The notes below the pieces were generated by a model that worked only from the letters and a program-made list of their open reading frames with translations, made no database searches and had not been told where the DNA came from. Shown one piece after another: positions 1 through 12,058 of a DNA stretch of 64,000 nucleotides. The first letter of the stretch is position 1; each line of letters starts with the position of its first letter. The DNA is from Gossypium raimondii (taxonomy: Eukaryota > Streptophyta > Magnoliopsida > Malvales > Malvaceae). Location: positions 51,370,390 to 51,434,389 of the forward strand of contig NC_068576.1 in the NCBI RefSeq assembly GCF_025698545.1, in the 5' to 3' direction. The position numbers and the translations under genes are program-made.

Positions 1-229
1 AGTCCTTTGACAGCCCAAATTTGGTAGCCCAACATCTATTAGGCCGAGAAGAAGAAAAAGAGAAAAGAGGAAAAGGGGGCTTTTGGTAATTTCATAAATT
101 TTTAAATTTAGTTCATTTATTTAAATATTGTATTATTTCAATTAAATTAGTATTTTTAAAATAGTTTTTTTAGAAATTTTGTTACATTTATTTTACTCGT
201 ATTTTTTAAAAATAAAAAAAATATTTAAT

Positions 230-1535
230 GCATAAGTCAACGAACCGATTTAATTTTAAGTCATCGAATTCATTGCTATGTTGGGTGAATATCGATGGCT
301 CGTGTTAAATACGGGACGCCCTTCTAAAAATCGAAAATATTCAAAATTCCTCTTATTTTAATAAAAATTCTCGTATTTTATTAGAATCTCGATTAAATAT
401 CAAATTGAATCGATTTAACACTAATTCGATGATTTCATCGCCATGTAGGGGTGAATATCATAGTTTCGTGTTAAATACGGTATGTTTTTAAAAAAATAAA
501 AATAAAAATTCGTGTTTCAAATTTTCGTATTTTCAAATATTACTCGTATTTTAAAATTTTCGACTTTTAACATTTTCAAGAGTTTTCGTGTTTCACAAAT
601 ATTAGTGTTTTAAAATTTTTGTGTTTCAAAAATTTTCGTGTTTTCAAAATTTTAATGTTTTCGTGTTTTCAAAAAATTCTCGTGTTTTCAAAAAATTTTC
701 GTGTTTCAAATATTTTCGTGTTTTCAAAATTTTCATGTTTTCGTGTTTTCAAAAAAAATTCTCGTGTTTTAAAAAAAATTCATGTTTTAAAAAATTCATG
801 TTTTCGAAATTTTCGTGTTTTCAAAATTTTTCGTGTCATAAAAATTCTCGTGTTTCAAAAATTTTCGTGTTTTCAAAATTTTCATGTTTTCGTGTTTTCA
901 AAAAAAATTCTCGTGTTTTTAAAAAAATTTCGTGTTTTTAAAAAAAAATACATGTTTTCGAAATTTTCGTGTTTTCAAAATTTTTCGTGTCATAAAAATA
1001 CTCGTGTTTCAAAAATTTTCGTGTTTTCAAAATTTTCATGTTTTCGGGTTTTCAAAAAATTCTCGTGTTTTCAAAAAATTCTCGTGTTTCAAAAATCTTC
1101 GTGTTTTCAAAAATTATTATTTTGTTTCAAAGTTGTCGTGTTTAAAAACAAAAAAAAAGTTTTCTCAAGTTTCAATCGGATCACAATTAAATATTAAATT
1201 GAACTTGTATTTTTGAAAATTAAGACAACGCGCGTTTTACGAGATACTAATTTTGGGCGTCGCGAGGGTGCTAATACCTTCCTCGCAGAATCGACTCCGA
1301 ACCCTAATTTTCTCTGGATTTTACGTGGACCTAAAATTGCCTCTTTTTTAGAAAAGTTTAAAAATAAAATTTTCTTCTGAAAAGAGAATTTTGTAGGTGT
1401 CCGATCACACCTGGAAAAAAGATCGGTGGCGACTCCTTTTCAAATAAAGTCGAGATTCAATTTTCAAATTTTCAAATTTTCAATAATCACTTCAATTAGC
1501 GCCTACACCAAAATTTTTAGGTCGCTACAATTATT
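230..1535 (+). mobile_element. Ty3/gypsy-type LTR fragment (Tat/Ogre-like), fossil
   Basis: The stretch from about 1210 to 1530 has the look of the 3' part of a plant Tat/Ogre-lineage LTR: a GC-richer block with a GTCGCGAGGGTGCTAATACC-type string, then a 'GTGTCCGATCACACC' block, then 'GGTGGCGACTCC', and an apparent end near GGTCGCTACA at about 1529. The AT-rich array upstream probably belongs to the same LTR. No internal coding region is visible, so it is an isolated and old LTR remnant. The left edge is a guess. Confidence 0.5.
540..1140. repeat. AT-rich tandem array with ~154-bp higher-order period
   Basis: About 600 bp is built from short monomers of the form CGTGTTTTCAAAA(A)TTTT, roughly 15-18 bp each. 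A variant marker, TCGTGTCATA, recurs at 831-840 and 985-994, so monomers are also organised in a unit of about 154 bp. Open frames across it (for example 619-1197) encode only FSCFQNF-like repeats and are by-products of the array. Confidence 0.8.
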
Positions 1536-1819
1536 ATTTTAATAATTATACTTTTTATCAAATTTATGAAAAAAAATCAAAAACCCCATCTTCCAAGTTA
1601 TTGTGCTTGTTCCTTTAATTTTCCTTCTTTTGATTTGGAATTTTCTTTTAAGTGAAATCTATTGATTTAATTGATAAGACTATAGATGATGTCTTTAATC
1701 ATCATCTTAAAATGGGATGGGTATCATGCCAATTATCTGAGTAATCACTAATAGTTTAATTATTTATATAAAATTCCTTATTCTACCCAAAAAAAAACGC
1801 CTAATTAAAAAAGTATTTA

Positions 1820-2953
1820 TTATTAGGATGCTTTTATTTTAATCACTCAAAATAATTTTTTTGTATTTTTATCACTTTACTTTTAAAACATTTTCATTTT
1901 AGTCACTCACTCTTTAAATCTCTAATGATGGTTAACTATATATGCCACATAATGTTTACACTTTCATTTTAATCACTCAACTTATTAGTCGCTTTCATTT
2001 TGGTCATCTAAAAATTATCATTTTGTAAGTATTATTGAGGTAAAAAGAAGAAGGATTAAAGTGAACTAAAATAATACTTTAAAAATGGTCAAATTGGCCC
2101 TTGCTGAAAGTTCTAATTTTTTCAATATTTAAATTTTAATTTTCAAACACATCAAAATCAATTAAATAAGTTATTGAAAATTTTTATCCCATGATAATGT
2201 CAGTCAATGTATTACTATAATATTGAAATTAATTAATTTAGTGTCCTTCTAAATTTTAAAATTTTATTTTATGCTTCCAAATTTAAAATCAATTCAAATA
2301 ACCATCTTGAATAATTGTCTATGAGACACAATTTTTGTTATATGATCTGAATCTTCCATGCTAAGCTAAAAGTAAAAAAATTCTCACAATTAATTAAATT
2401 AATTAATTTTATTTGTCATGCCAAACAAAATCCATACTTTTTCATCACTTTTTACCCAAACAAAGAACAAGCAAATAATTTAATTAATTGTAATTTCATT
2501 TTTCTTTTCTACTTTAAGGAATATTTGAAATTATATAATCAAAGAAAATATAAGTTTTATAGACAATTATTAAATATGAGCTGAGTTGAATTCTTTAAGA
2601 ATAATATGGAAACATAAAATAAAATTTTAAAATTTAGAAGGATTAAATTATTTAATTAAATTAATTTTAATATTATAGTAACAAATCGGTTGACATGGAT
2701 AAAATTTTTCAATAATTTATAGGTTTTGATGTTTTGGAAATTTAAAATTTCAATACCAAAAAAGAAGAAGAAATTTACAATTTTGGCAATATGATAAACA
2801 AGTATAATTTGATAAATTTTTATGCATTATTTTAATTTCTACCTTTTTCACTTTAATCCTTAAATTTTTTGGTACCTCAATAATACTAACAATTGGTGAC
2901 TAAAATGAAGGCGCAATAAAAATTGGGTGATCAACTAAGATAATTTACCCTAA
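1820..2953. mobile_element. Long inverted-repeat DNA transposon remnant (Mutator-like style)
   Basis: Two diverged arms face each other, roughly 1965-2290 and 2600-2953. Matching blocks include GTATTATTGAGGTA (2030s) against TACCTCAATAATAC (2870s), and TCTAAATTTTAAAATTTTATTTTATG (about 2250) against its complement near 2620. The outer bases carry the 'TTTTAGTCACT' words seen in other elements of this window. No clear target duplication or transposase was found. It is a non-autonomous and fairly old element. The rest of 1536-3110 shows no gene. Confidence 0.5.
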
Positions 2954-3116
2954 AAAACATAAATCCAAAGATTTTGTGATATTTATTATACTTGGATAAA
3001 TGGTAGGATAAAATTACGATAAATAATAAAGAAATTCCAGATAGATATGTTGAAATATCAGATGATGAAGATAGATATGGAAATCCAAAAATTTAATTTA
3101 TGCATTCATTCATCCC

Positions 3117-3125
3117 TATATAATA
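3117..3125 (+). promoter_or_regulatory. TATA box of the beta-galactosidase gene
   Basis: TATATAATA lies 49 bp before the ATG at 3174, so the 5' leader would be very short (about 20-25 nt), or transcription starts elsewhere. It is the only good TATA-like word close to this start. Confidence 0.5.
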
Positions 3126-3173
3126 AGGCACCATCTACTCTCATCACAGTAATCAATTTCAGAGTTTGCAAAT

Positions 3174-6100
3174 ATGTGGAACATTTGGATTCTCGTGATT
3201 TGTTCAACTCTGCTATGCCTATGTAGAAGCTCAGCAATAGAGGTTGATTATGATCCCAAAGCCTTGATCATCGATGGGCAACGTAAACTAATATTTTCTG
3301 GTGCAATCCACTACCCTCGTAGCACCCCTGTGGTATATTTACTTGAATTTGACCTTTCATTTCTATTTAGGCACATGGAATTGATTTCTTGACACACTGT
3401 TTATATGTTGTATATATAAATGTGGCCAGATCTTATACAGAAAGCTAAAGATGGGGGCCTTGATGCAGTCGAAACATATATCTTTTGGAACGCTCATGAG
3501 CCTATCCGCCGTCAAGTGATACTTCTTTTTTCTCTTCTTATATTCTTTAAATAACCAGCACTACTCTGCCAATGTCAACCCTTTTTATTAATGGTTTAAA
3601 ACAGTATAATTTCGAGGGAAACCTGGATTTTGTAAAGTTTTTCAAGCTAGTTCAAGAGGCTGGACTACATGGAATCTTGAGATTGGGCCCTTATGTCTGT
3701 GCTGAATGGAATTATGGGTAAAATAATTTTCTTCTATCACCTAATGAATTCAATAAATTTTGGAATTAATATATATATATATATGTCGTATGCAGGGGCT
3801 TCCCTGTGTGGCTAAATAATATTGAAGGGATTGAATTAAGGACAGATAATGAAATATACAAGGTTCCTGCTTTCACTAGTTTTCATATTTAAAGTCTGAA
3901 CATATGGATTTCAACCATTTTTATCACTTCAAATGCAGAATGAAATGAGAATTTTTGTAACCAAGATTGTGGATATGTGCAAAGAAGCAAAACTTTTTGC
4001 TTCACAAGGTGGACCCATCATTTTAGCACAGGTTAGTAAATATTTAGTATTGAATATTGAGAACTTCTGAGACAAAATTCAACCCTTTCTCATGACAGAT
4101 TGAGAACGAGTATGGAAATGTTATGTGGGCTTATAAAGATAAAGGGGTAGCATACGTCAATTGGTGTGCTGAAATGGCTGCAGCCCAAAATATTGGAGTC
4201 CCATGGATTATGTGTCAACAGCAGAGTGCTCCACCGCCCATTGTATCTTTTGCTGTTTTTTTTTTTTTTATAGTTTTTTTGTAATTAATTTTATTATGGT
4301 AAATGATGTTTTCTTCTACAGATTAGCACGTGCAATGGGTTTTACTGTCATACGTTTAAGCCAAAAAATACCCTGATCCCCAAAATGTTTACAGAAAACT
4401 GGACGGGATGGTATTCAATATGTTCATTTCCTTAATTTTTTCCCCATTTTCAGATTAAACGAATAAATATATTGGACTATCAAATGTAGGTTCAAAAAAT
4501 GGGGTCAAAAAGACCCTCACAGACCTGCAGAAGACTTGGCTTATTCAGTTGCTCGTTTTTTTCAAGCTGGTGGAGTGTTGATAAATTACTATATGGTATG
4601 GTTATCACTTATCACCTCTTTGTTGTTGAACTTGGCTCCCAATGTCTCTTTCTTTGATCTATCTTTTTAACAAATATGCTTTCAGTACCATGGAGGAACA
4701 AACTTTGGACGTACATCTGGAGGGCCATTCATCACAACATCCTATGATTATGATGCCCCACTTGATGAATTCGGTAAGTGAGCCGAAGACTAAAAGCACA
4801 ATCCTCCACTTCCAAAAACGTAGTAATAGTTAAGATTGGTTCCTGTTTTCAGGCAATTTAAACCAGCCAAAATGGGGTCATCTTAAACAACTCCACTCAG
4901 CTATTAAAGTGGGGGAGAGGGTTCTCACTAATGGTACAGCAACCACAAAGGTTTATGGCAATGGGGTTGAGGTAAGTGACGGAGTTTTAACGAAATGTGG
5001 TAGACCTTGTAGATTTAATGCTGAATGAAATGGCTGTCTTGAATTCGAAATTTAACCAGCTGACGACGTACACCAATAGTATAACCGGGGAAAGGTTTTG
5101 TTTCTTGAGCAATAATAATCAAATTGAAGAGGCAACTGTTGTCTTGGAAGAAGGCAATATATTCGTTGTTCCAGCTTGGTCTGTTAGTATCCTTGGTGGC
5201 TGCAATAAGGAGATTTTCAACACTGCAAAGGTAGAAACTCTATTTTTTCATGCTTATAAGTTTATCACAGTTTGCTTGAAATGGAATAATAAGCTAACTA
5301 GGCGTATAAAAAAAGACTGCCCACAGGTTAGCACACAGACCTCTATCATGGTGAAAAAACAAATGGATGATGAAACTGCTAAATTATCCTGGATGTGGAC
5401 TCCCGAAACCATTAAAGACACCCTCGTTGGGCAAGGAATATTTACAGTTAGGCAGCTTCTTGAACAGAAAAGAGTAACTTCTGATGTTAGTGACTACTTG
5501 TGGTATATGACAAGGTAATGTTGAAATCCAAAACACATCCTTGTGGTATAAGGTGATTGAGTTCCTTAGAAATGGTAGAATTTTTTGTTTTCTCATTATT
5601 ATCTGTTGGACACAGTTTTGATGTTAACGGAACATCCTGGAAAGATGCTACTCTGTCTGTAAAGTCATCCGGTCAAGTCCTTTATGCTTACGTGAACGGG
5701 CATCTGATCGGTATCGTTTAACTATATGAACCAAATATAAATATATTCTATTTGCTCAAAAGATGATCAGAATAAATTTACATTTAATTTGTTTGAGCCT
5801 TTTTTTTTACAGGCTCTCAATCAGGTTACGCATTTCAGTTCAAGAACCCAGTTTCACTAATGCCTGGCACAAACAATCTAACTTTGCTCAGTGTCACAGT
5901 TGGTCTACAGGTAGGCAGGCACACTCTAGTGGAATGATGATTTGCTAACAATTGAAAATGAACTTCAACATTCATGTAATGTAAATTATCAATTTCAAAT
6001 TTATTGATATATCATGCTTTCTTTTCGTTATTCAGAACTATGGACAATTTTTTGATAAAGGACCTGAGGGATTAAATGGGGGTCCAGTTGTATTGACTGA

Positions 6101-7255
6101 CAACAAGAATGTTACTATAGATTTGTCATCAAATACTTGGAAATACAAGGTAAGTCTCAAAAGTTAAGGAATTAGAAAATCTCTATTACAGCAATATTAT
6201 ATACAATATTTGATTGAAACTTACTTTATTTTGACTTGGATAAAGATTGGGTTGAATGGTGAAGCCGAAAGACTTCATGATCCAAAATCTCCCCATTCTA
6301 GACTACAGTTTTCATCAGAATTTCTTGAACTTTTCATCGGCATGCCTATGGTTTGGTACAAGGTACTTAAAGTATAATTCAAATTAACTTTTCCCTTTTG
6401 ATTGTGGATTCAAATTATGATTCTAAGCAACTTGTTTTTGCATTGTGTTTGTTTAGACTGAATTCAAAGCTCCGCCAGGAACAGACCCTGTAGTTGTGGA
6501 TTTACAAGGCATGGGCAAGGGGCATGCCTGGATAAACGGAAACAGCATCGGACGCTTCTGGCCGGCACGAATTACTGATAGCAATGGCTGTGGCACGGAA
6601 TGTGATTATCGTGGGAAATACAATGAGAGAAAATGTTTATCAAATTGTGGCAATCCTTCTCAAAGATGGTATAAACGTCACCTCTCACATAATATTGGTT
6701 TACCAGCAACTAGTTAGTCTCAAAATCCGAAACCTGATACTATATACGTAATGCATTTGTAACAGGTACCATGTTCCGAGATCATTCCTAAATGACGACA
6801 ACAACACGTTGATTTTATTTGAGGAAATGGGTGGAAACCCTTCGCAAGTGTCTTTTCAGACCGTCACTGTGGGTTCGATTTGTGCAAATGTAAGCGAAGG
6901 CAACACGTTGGAACTATCATGCCAAGGAGGTCAAACCATATCGCAGATAAAATTCGCCAGCTTTGGTGATCCTCAGGGAAAATGTGGCTCATTCCAAAAA
7001 GGCTCTTGTGATGCAGATCTAAGCATATCTTATTTGTAAAAGGTACGTAGTCACGACTACTTTCTCGGCATCAACATACAGATTATATGTTTCTGTATCT
7101 GATAACCTAGTGTTATTAAGTACAAAATATATATTGGTTTCTTGCAGGAGTGTGTTGGGAGGGAGAGATGTTCGATTGATGTCTCGGATGCAACATTTGG
7201 ATCAACGGAGTGTGCCAACTTTACAAAGAGGCTAGCTGTTGAAGCTATTTGCTAA
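3174..7255 (+). CDS. GH35 beta-galactosidase (BGAL7/BGAL15 type), 19 exons, probably damaged
   Basis: Secreted cell-wall exo-galactosidase that removes terminal beta-galactose. Exons: 3174-3332, 3420-3515, 3605-3717, 3796-3862, 3939-4031, 4099-4242, 4322-4410, 4490-4595, 4686-4773, 4853-4971, 5060-5230, 5327-5514, 5616-5710, 5813-5910, 6036-6149, 6246-6362, 6457-6668, 6766-7042 and 7148-7255. Together they give 818 codons in one frame, normal for the family. The first ~20 residues are a hydrophobic signal peptide. SGAIHYPRS, the acid/base motif IENEYGN (exon 6), the nucleophile motif TENWTGW (exon 7) and the Cys-rich C-terminal SUEL-lectin domain are all present. Two faults are visible. Exon 2 lacks an AG before its expected first codon at 3420 (sequence TATATATAA|ATG). 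An in-frame TAA at 7037-7039, where the family has Glu, removes the last 37 residues. Using the AG at 3439-3440 would stay in frame but drop MWPDLIQ. A pseudogene or weak allele is likely. Confidence 0.85.
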
Positions 7256-8477
7256 TATAGGATGTTGTACCAGATAAAATTTTAGAAAATTATTTCTAGA
7301 AAGTACAACCAATCTAGGCGAAAGAAGTTTTATTGTTTTTCTATTTGTATTTAGATACATATGCTTTTATGCTAGGAGGCTAATAAATAAAAAAAATTCA
7401 AACTTCATTCAACTCAGGAAAATCAATTTTTTCTTAAATTTTAAGTTAATCAAATTGTAATATAGAAAAATAAATGGGTATAATTTTGAAAAATTCAAAA
7501 TAATCTTTACAAATGCAAAAACCTATAATAAATGTTAAATTATAATAATTTTATTTTTTAAAATGATAAAATCAAAGCTTTAAATTAAAAAATTATTAAA
7601 TCAATTTTATCATATTAAAATATATTATTTATCTCTTATTTTGATTTGAAAGAATTGTTGATATATATAAAATTTATATGTTGTTACTTAGAATCTATTC
7701 ATAAGTTTTAATTTAATATATTCTTTCTCGATAATTCACTTAACTGAAAATTTTAAATTTAAACTAAGATTTAACAACTCCAAAATTTTTAAACTTGATT
7801 TGATACAATCTACACCCTTAGTTTCTGTTTCTTTTGCCTTCAATGCTTGCCCTAAGTCAAATAACTCTTTGTTTAAAATTAAAAATATAAATTTATATAA
7901 AACTTATTTTACTATAAATTTAATAATTAATTTGGATATATAGATGATACATTTAAATTCAAAAACTTATTTTACTATAATAACTTCAAATAATAAATTT
8001 AAGAATTATTTTTGGTATTTTAATACAATAAGAAAATCTAAGATAAATTACATAAATAGTCATGTAACTATATATCAAAAATTTTTATTTTAGACACTCA
8101 AAATAAAAATTTACAGTTTAAACACTCATATTATTTGATCAATTTTTTCTAAATAATAATAATATCTAAAATTCTAGTTAATAATATCTTTTAGAACATA
8201 TTAGATAATGTAAGGTGAGAGGTTAAATTATAATTTTTTTATTTTTAAATGTTTAAAATAAAAACTTTTTGATACATGTAGGTTACCAAAAACATGCTGC
8301 AAACTGAATTAATATCTGTGACGAAGGGCTTCCCACTTTGATTTGAACTCGTATACTCCACGCCTATATATACGCTCGACGCCTTTAGTCTCCTTCAAGG
8401 AAGAAAAAAAGACCTAATAGTTAGTAAATCATCCGTTTCTCTACGCCTCAAACCCTCTCCCCCCCAAGAATTTAACC
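7256..8477. other. Intergenic, AT-rich, with one weak inverted-repeat element
   Basis: AATAAA words at about 7383 may end the beta-galactosidase transcript. From about 8040 to 8295 two diverged arms can pair (TCAAAAATTTTTATTTTAGACACTC against the complement of AAATAAAAACTTTTTGATAC), which suggests an old MITE. A TATA box for the next gene lies at 8365-8372. No other gene is seen. Confidence 0.5.
8365..8372 (+). promoter_or_regulatory. TATA box of the BOBBER1-like gene
   Basis: TATATATA sits in a local GC-richer context (CGCCTATATATACGC), about 113 bp before the ATG at 8478. That leaves a leader of about 80 nt, a typical spacing. Confidence 0.6.
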
Positions 8478-9281
8478 ATGGCCATCCTCTCTGGTTACAT
8501 AGAAGATGAAGACAACAAGCAATCATCTACTTCTTCTGCTTTGTCTTTCAATGCAGTTCTAGACCCTTCAAATCCTCTAGGGTTTCTCGAATCTGCCTTC
8601 AACTTTGTGTCCGAAAACTCTGACATGTTCAACACCGATTCTGTGGAGAAGAAAATATCATCTCTTGTGAAGAACATCAAGGAAAGGACAATGAAAGAAG
8701 AGGCGGCAAAGAAAGAGCACGAGACGAAGGAAAAAGAGGAGATCAAGGAGAAGCCGAAGCCGAAGCTAAACCCAAACAAAGACAACGGTCTCGACATGGA
8801 GAACCATTCATGGGGACAAAACCTGCAAGAGGTTACTGTTACAGTTCCTGTCCCTCTGGGGACCAAATCCCGAGACGTTGTATGCGATGTAAAGAAGGAT
8901 TATTTGAAGGTTGGGCTCAAGGGTCAGACCCCTATTGTTGATGGGCAGTTGTTCGAGACCGTGAAACCTAACGATTCGTACTGGAGTTTGGAGGACCAAA
9001 AGGTAATATCTTTGCTAATGACCAAGTGCGACAAAATCAGTTGGTGGAAATCGTTGTTGAAGGGAGGACCGGAGATTGATACTCAAAAGGCAGAACCAGG
9101 GAAGAGCAAGTTGTCTGATTTGGACATGGAAACGAGGTCCACTGTGGAGAAGATGATGTTTGACCAGAGGCAGAAGAAGTTGGGGCTTCCCACTAGTCAG
9201 GAGATTGAGAACCAGAACATGCTCAAGCAATTCATGGCTCAGAATCCAAATTTTGACATCACCAATGCTAAGATGTTTTAG
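8478..9281 (+). CDS. BOB1: BOBBER1-like NudC/CS-domain co-chaperone (267 aa, intronless)
   Basis: NudC-family small-heat-shock-like chaperone, needed in Arabidopsis for patterning and thermotolerance; expected in the cytosol and in heat granules. Residues ~30-75 (NPLGFLESAFNFVSEN, then ISSLVKNIKE) are the NudC N-terminal region. A charged Lys/Glu coiled stretch follows at ~80-103. The CS domain runs ~108-200, with SWGQNLQEVTVTVPVP, LKVGLKGQ, DGQLFETVKP and W-S-LEDQKVI. The C-terminus (DMETRSTVEKMMFDQRQKKLGLPTS as an aligned region) is the diagnostic BOB1 tail. The ATG is the first after the TATA box at 8365. The frame is complete in one exon, which would fit a retrogene origin if its relatives carry introns. 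The protein looks intact. Confidence 0.9.
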   Translation: MAILSGYIEDEDNKQSSTSSALSFNAVLDPSNPLGFLESAFNFVSENSDMFNTDSVEKKISSLVKNIKERTMKEEAAKKEHETKEKEEIKEKPKPKLNPNKDNGLDMENHSWGQNLQEVTVTVPVPLGTKSRDVVCDVKKDYLKVGLKGQTPIVDGQLFETVKPNDSYWSLEDQKVISLLMTKCDKISWWKSLLKGGPEIDTQKAEPGKSKLSDLDMETRSTVEKMMFDQRQKKLGLPTSQEIENQNMLKQFMAQNPNFDITNAKMF

Positions 9282-10520
9282 ATATAGATGATTGATTTTT
9301 ATTTACTACTAGTTTCTTAATTAGATTAGTTGTTTGGTCTAAGAGTTCATAAAGAGCAAAGGTTTAGGATCTTTAAGGTTTAATTAGATAGTAAACAACA
9401 GTATCTTGTTAGCACCAAACTCTAATCTCAGCAATTAGTTGTTTATCGTTTATCAGTGTTTCATAATATAATATCAAGGTTTTTCCTTAGGACAAGGAGA
9501 GGTATTCATGAATGATACTGGTATATTCCATGCAAATGCTACAACATGTTGAGCCAATGCTATCCGAGCTAAGCCCAAATTACCTTTGATCGTGTCATGC
9601 ACGAAAACAGCCCAAGGCTTTGCATAACGACACTAGAGAGCTTTGTGTTCTTCTAGTTAACTGAAGCCATCTATCTGGCCCAAGGCTTTGTTGTTCTAGT
9701 TAATGTCTTTTTCTTCTTAAAGATGGTGGAGTTGGATCGAGTCTGCCGGAGTCTCTCTGATTAGTATAAAAACAAAATAAATTTAATTTTTATTGTTTAA
9801 TGTTGTTCTCACTTTATCCATAATTTTTTAAAATTATTTCTTTGATTACAAAGTTGACGGAAAAATTAAAATATGACAATTTACATATATCTCAAAATTT
9901 AAAAATATTCATAACTTTTTAAAAGAAAATTACACATACCTAAAATGAAATATACATAATTTTAAAGAATCAATGCCAAAATAATAATAAAAATAAGATA
10001 AAAGTGACATTATCTCAAAATAAGAAACAAAAATATTAAGAAAAGGGCTAAAACCATCCAAATTATTTAATTATTAATTTTGGGAACAATAAATTTAATT
10101 ATCTTGAGTATCCATCTTTCTCAAAGGATGTTGTAATAGTAAAATTTTTAATGATTAAAAAAGTTGTCCCGCTTGGCTGCAACATGTGAGAATTTAGCAG
10201 TTTTTTAATAATTTTTTATTCATAAATTTTTTAAAGCTCTCGACTTTGTTCATTGATCATAAAAGTCGTGATGTATCAGTAATAAAAATAGGGTCCCGCT
10301 AACCTTTTCTTTTTCTTTCATTCAAGTGAATCTGTTTCTATATCATTTTGAGGGTTTCGCAAAGGATTCCTTGTTCTTTCACTCCCTGTGTCTTCCCATC
10401 CATCCTCTCCCATCTCAGCTGAGTGATAATCATTGTGGATCTCTTCTCCATTAAACCATTCGGTTGTACTAGTAGTAATATAAAAGATCTCAACTTTGAA
10501 GCAGCTTTGAGAGATAGAAT
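9282..10520. other. Intergenic, no gene seen
   Basis: Holds the 3' flank of the BOBBER1-like gene and the AT-rich promoter of the NB-ARC gene. A phrase CCCAAGGCTTTG occurs twice (about 9611 and 9679) in a moderately GC stretch with no open frame. The antisense frame at 10318-10689 overlaps the start of the NB-ARC gene and shows no family resemblance. Confidence 0.5.
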
Positions 10521-11522
10521 ATGGCCGAACTAAATGGAAACCAGGGAAAGACCCTGTACGACAAGTACCAAGAGAGATTGCCATCCCAAGAGAAGAGCAG
10601 CAAGGGGAAGTCCTTTGGCTTCTGGAGAAATAAAGATAAGAAACAGAATGGATCGGCCACAGCAGGAGCTGCCCCACCTGCAGGTTCAAACGGGGATGTT
10701 ACCCCAAACAATCCCGGCGAAGGGAGCCGATCACAGAAGAAAAATATTAAAAAGACTTATAAGCCTGCAGCCGCTGTGCGTGGTTTTAAGAAAGATGAGA
10801 TGTCGCTTGAAATAATGCTTCTCAAAGGTGGATTTAGGGATGAGCCCTTCAAGACAATCGGTGTTATCGGGCTGCCTGGTGTTGGCAAAACAGCCCTTTG
10901 CAGGTCCATTCTCCGAAATGAGAGGGTGAAGAGTAGCTACACGCAAATGTTTTGGATAAGCTTGTGGTATGAGGCAGAGGAAACTGAGGAGGAGGTAGAG
11001 GAAACTGAGGAGGTTGTAGAGGAAATTGAGGATACACTTCCAGGGGACATCATCAAATTCAAATCCGATGTGCCTCATCTTCTTAGACGCCTGAGCGATT
11101 ATCAGGAGAAACTAGCGGAGAACAAGTATTTAATTGTGTTAGATGATGTGGGGGAGGCAGAGGAAGACAACTATTATGAAGATCTCAACAAATGCTTCAG
11201 CGATGAACATCTTCCAAAGCAGAAAGGGGGAGCGGTTATCGTGACGTGTAGGTCGGAGGAAGCAGCAAAGAAAGTGGTGGGAGACGACAACTTGCATCGA
11301 CTTCAGCCTCTCAATGATCCAAACAGCTGCTGGTGGATATACAACGAGGCAGTGAAAGGTAAAAAGACAAGTGAAGACGCAACAATTTCAAACAAGGTGA
11401 AGGAGGAACTGATGAAGAGGTGTGGAGGTCTACCTGGGGCTGCACGAATGATGGGTGAAATCAAGAAGGACAAAAATAAAGCTAACCACACTCCGTCCAC
11501 TCACTCCACATTTCTTGCTTAA
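10521..11522 (+). CDS. Stand-alone NB-ARC P-loop ATPase (At5g45490-like), no LRR
   Basis: A 333-residue STAND ATPase with no LRR, TIR or obvious RPW8 domain. Residues 1-90 are polar, basic and probably disordered. The P-loop GVIGLPGVGKT is at 114-124, an RNBS-A-like FWISLW at ~144-149, Walker B YLIVLDDV at 203-210 with both Asp, RNBS-B GGAVIVTCRS at ~236-245, and the GLPL motif CGGLPGAA at 301-308. The protein ends ~25 residues later, so ARC2/winged-helix and LRRs are absent. An acidic repeat (EETEEEV, EETEEVV) at ~151-174 interrupts the fold after RNBS-A. Arabidopsis annotates such short proteins as 'probable disease resistance protein At5g45440/At5g45490'. All catalytic motifs look functional. 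It may partner the WHD-LRR protein encoded 5 kb away on the other strand; that is inference. Confidence 0.9.
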   Translation: MAELNGNQGKTLYDKYQERLPSQEKSSKGKSFGFWRNKDKKQNGSATAGAAPPAGSNGDVTPNNPGEGSRSQKKNIKKTYKPAAAVRGFKKDEMSLEIMLLKGGFRDEPFKTIGVIGLPGVGKTALCRSILRNERVKSSYTQMFWISLWYEAEETEEEVEETEEVVEEIEDTLPGDIIKFKSDVPHLLRRLSDYQEKLAENKYLIVLDDVGEAEEDNYYEDLNKCFSDEHLPKQKGGAVIVTCRSEEAAKKVVGDDNLHRLQPLNDPNSCWWIYNEAVKGKKTSEDATISNKVKEELMKRCGGLPGAARMMGEIKKDKNKANHTPSTHSTFLA

Positions 11523-12058
11523 TTAGATGTGGTATTATTTCTTGTCTTTGTATTTTGGAATTGATGAACCTTTTTGTTTGGCCTTATACTCTGCTCTTTG
11601 CCTGCCATGTTAGTTAATTTTAATCCCCAAGTTTTTCCTTCTTTTTTTTCTTGTAAATTGCATAATTAGTCCCTCAGCTTTTAGCTTATTTTTATTTGGT
11701 CAACAAACTACCCAAAAAAACTTTCAACCATCAAATTATTGATAAAATACTACGCATCTTATCAATTTAAATTTAAATTTAAATAATTTAATAAATTTAA
11801 ATTTCAATAATTACAAATTTTATTTAATATATTTAATTATTTTATAACTTTTACACCTAGCTCAAAAGCTAATCTTTTGGTTGCTTTCACAAAATTTTCC
11901 ATTTCATTATCTTCATTATCATTCATCACCTTTTATACCTAACCCTTCTACCTTTTATTTTATTAAAAGCCATCATTTATCTTTTTCTTTGAGAATTACT
12001 CCTATATAACCTTCTTCTCGTTTTTCTTTTTAATGATTATTATTGAAATCGATTTGAG
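11523..12058. other. Intergenic, no gene seen
   Basis: Contains the 3' flank of the NB-ARC gene and AT-rich sequence with fragments of the 'AGTCCCTCAGCTTTTAG' type common in plant repeats. No coding signal. Confidence 0.5.

Noticed and set aside
540-1140. CRISPR-like array
   Set aside because: Direct repeats without distinct spacers of constant length, in a plant nuclear sequence; it is an ordinary AT-rich tandem array.
619-1216. Long open frames encoding FSCFQNF-type repeats
   Set aside because: They arise from the AT-rich tandem array; three frames are open at once with the same low-complexity pattern and no gene signals.
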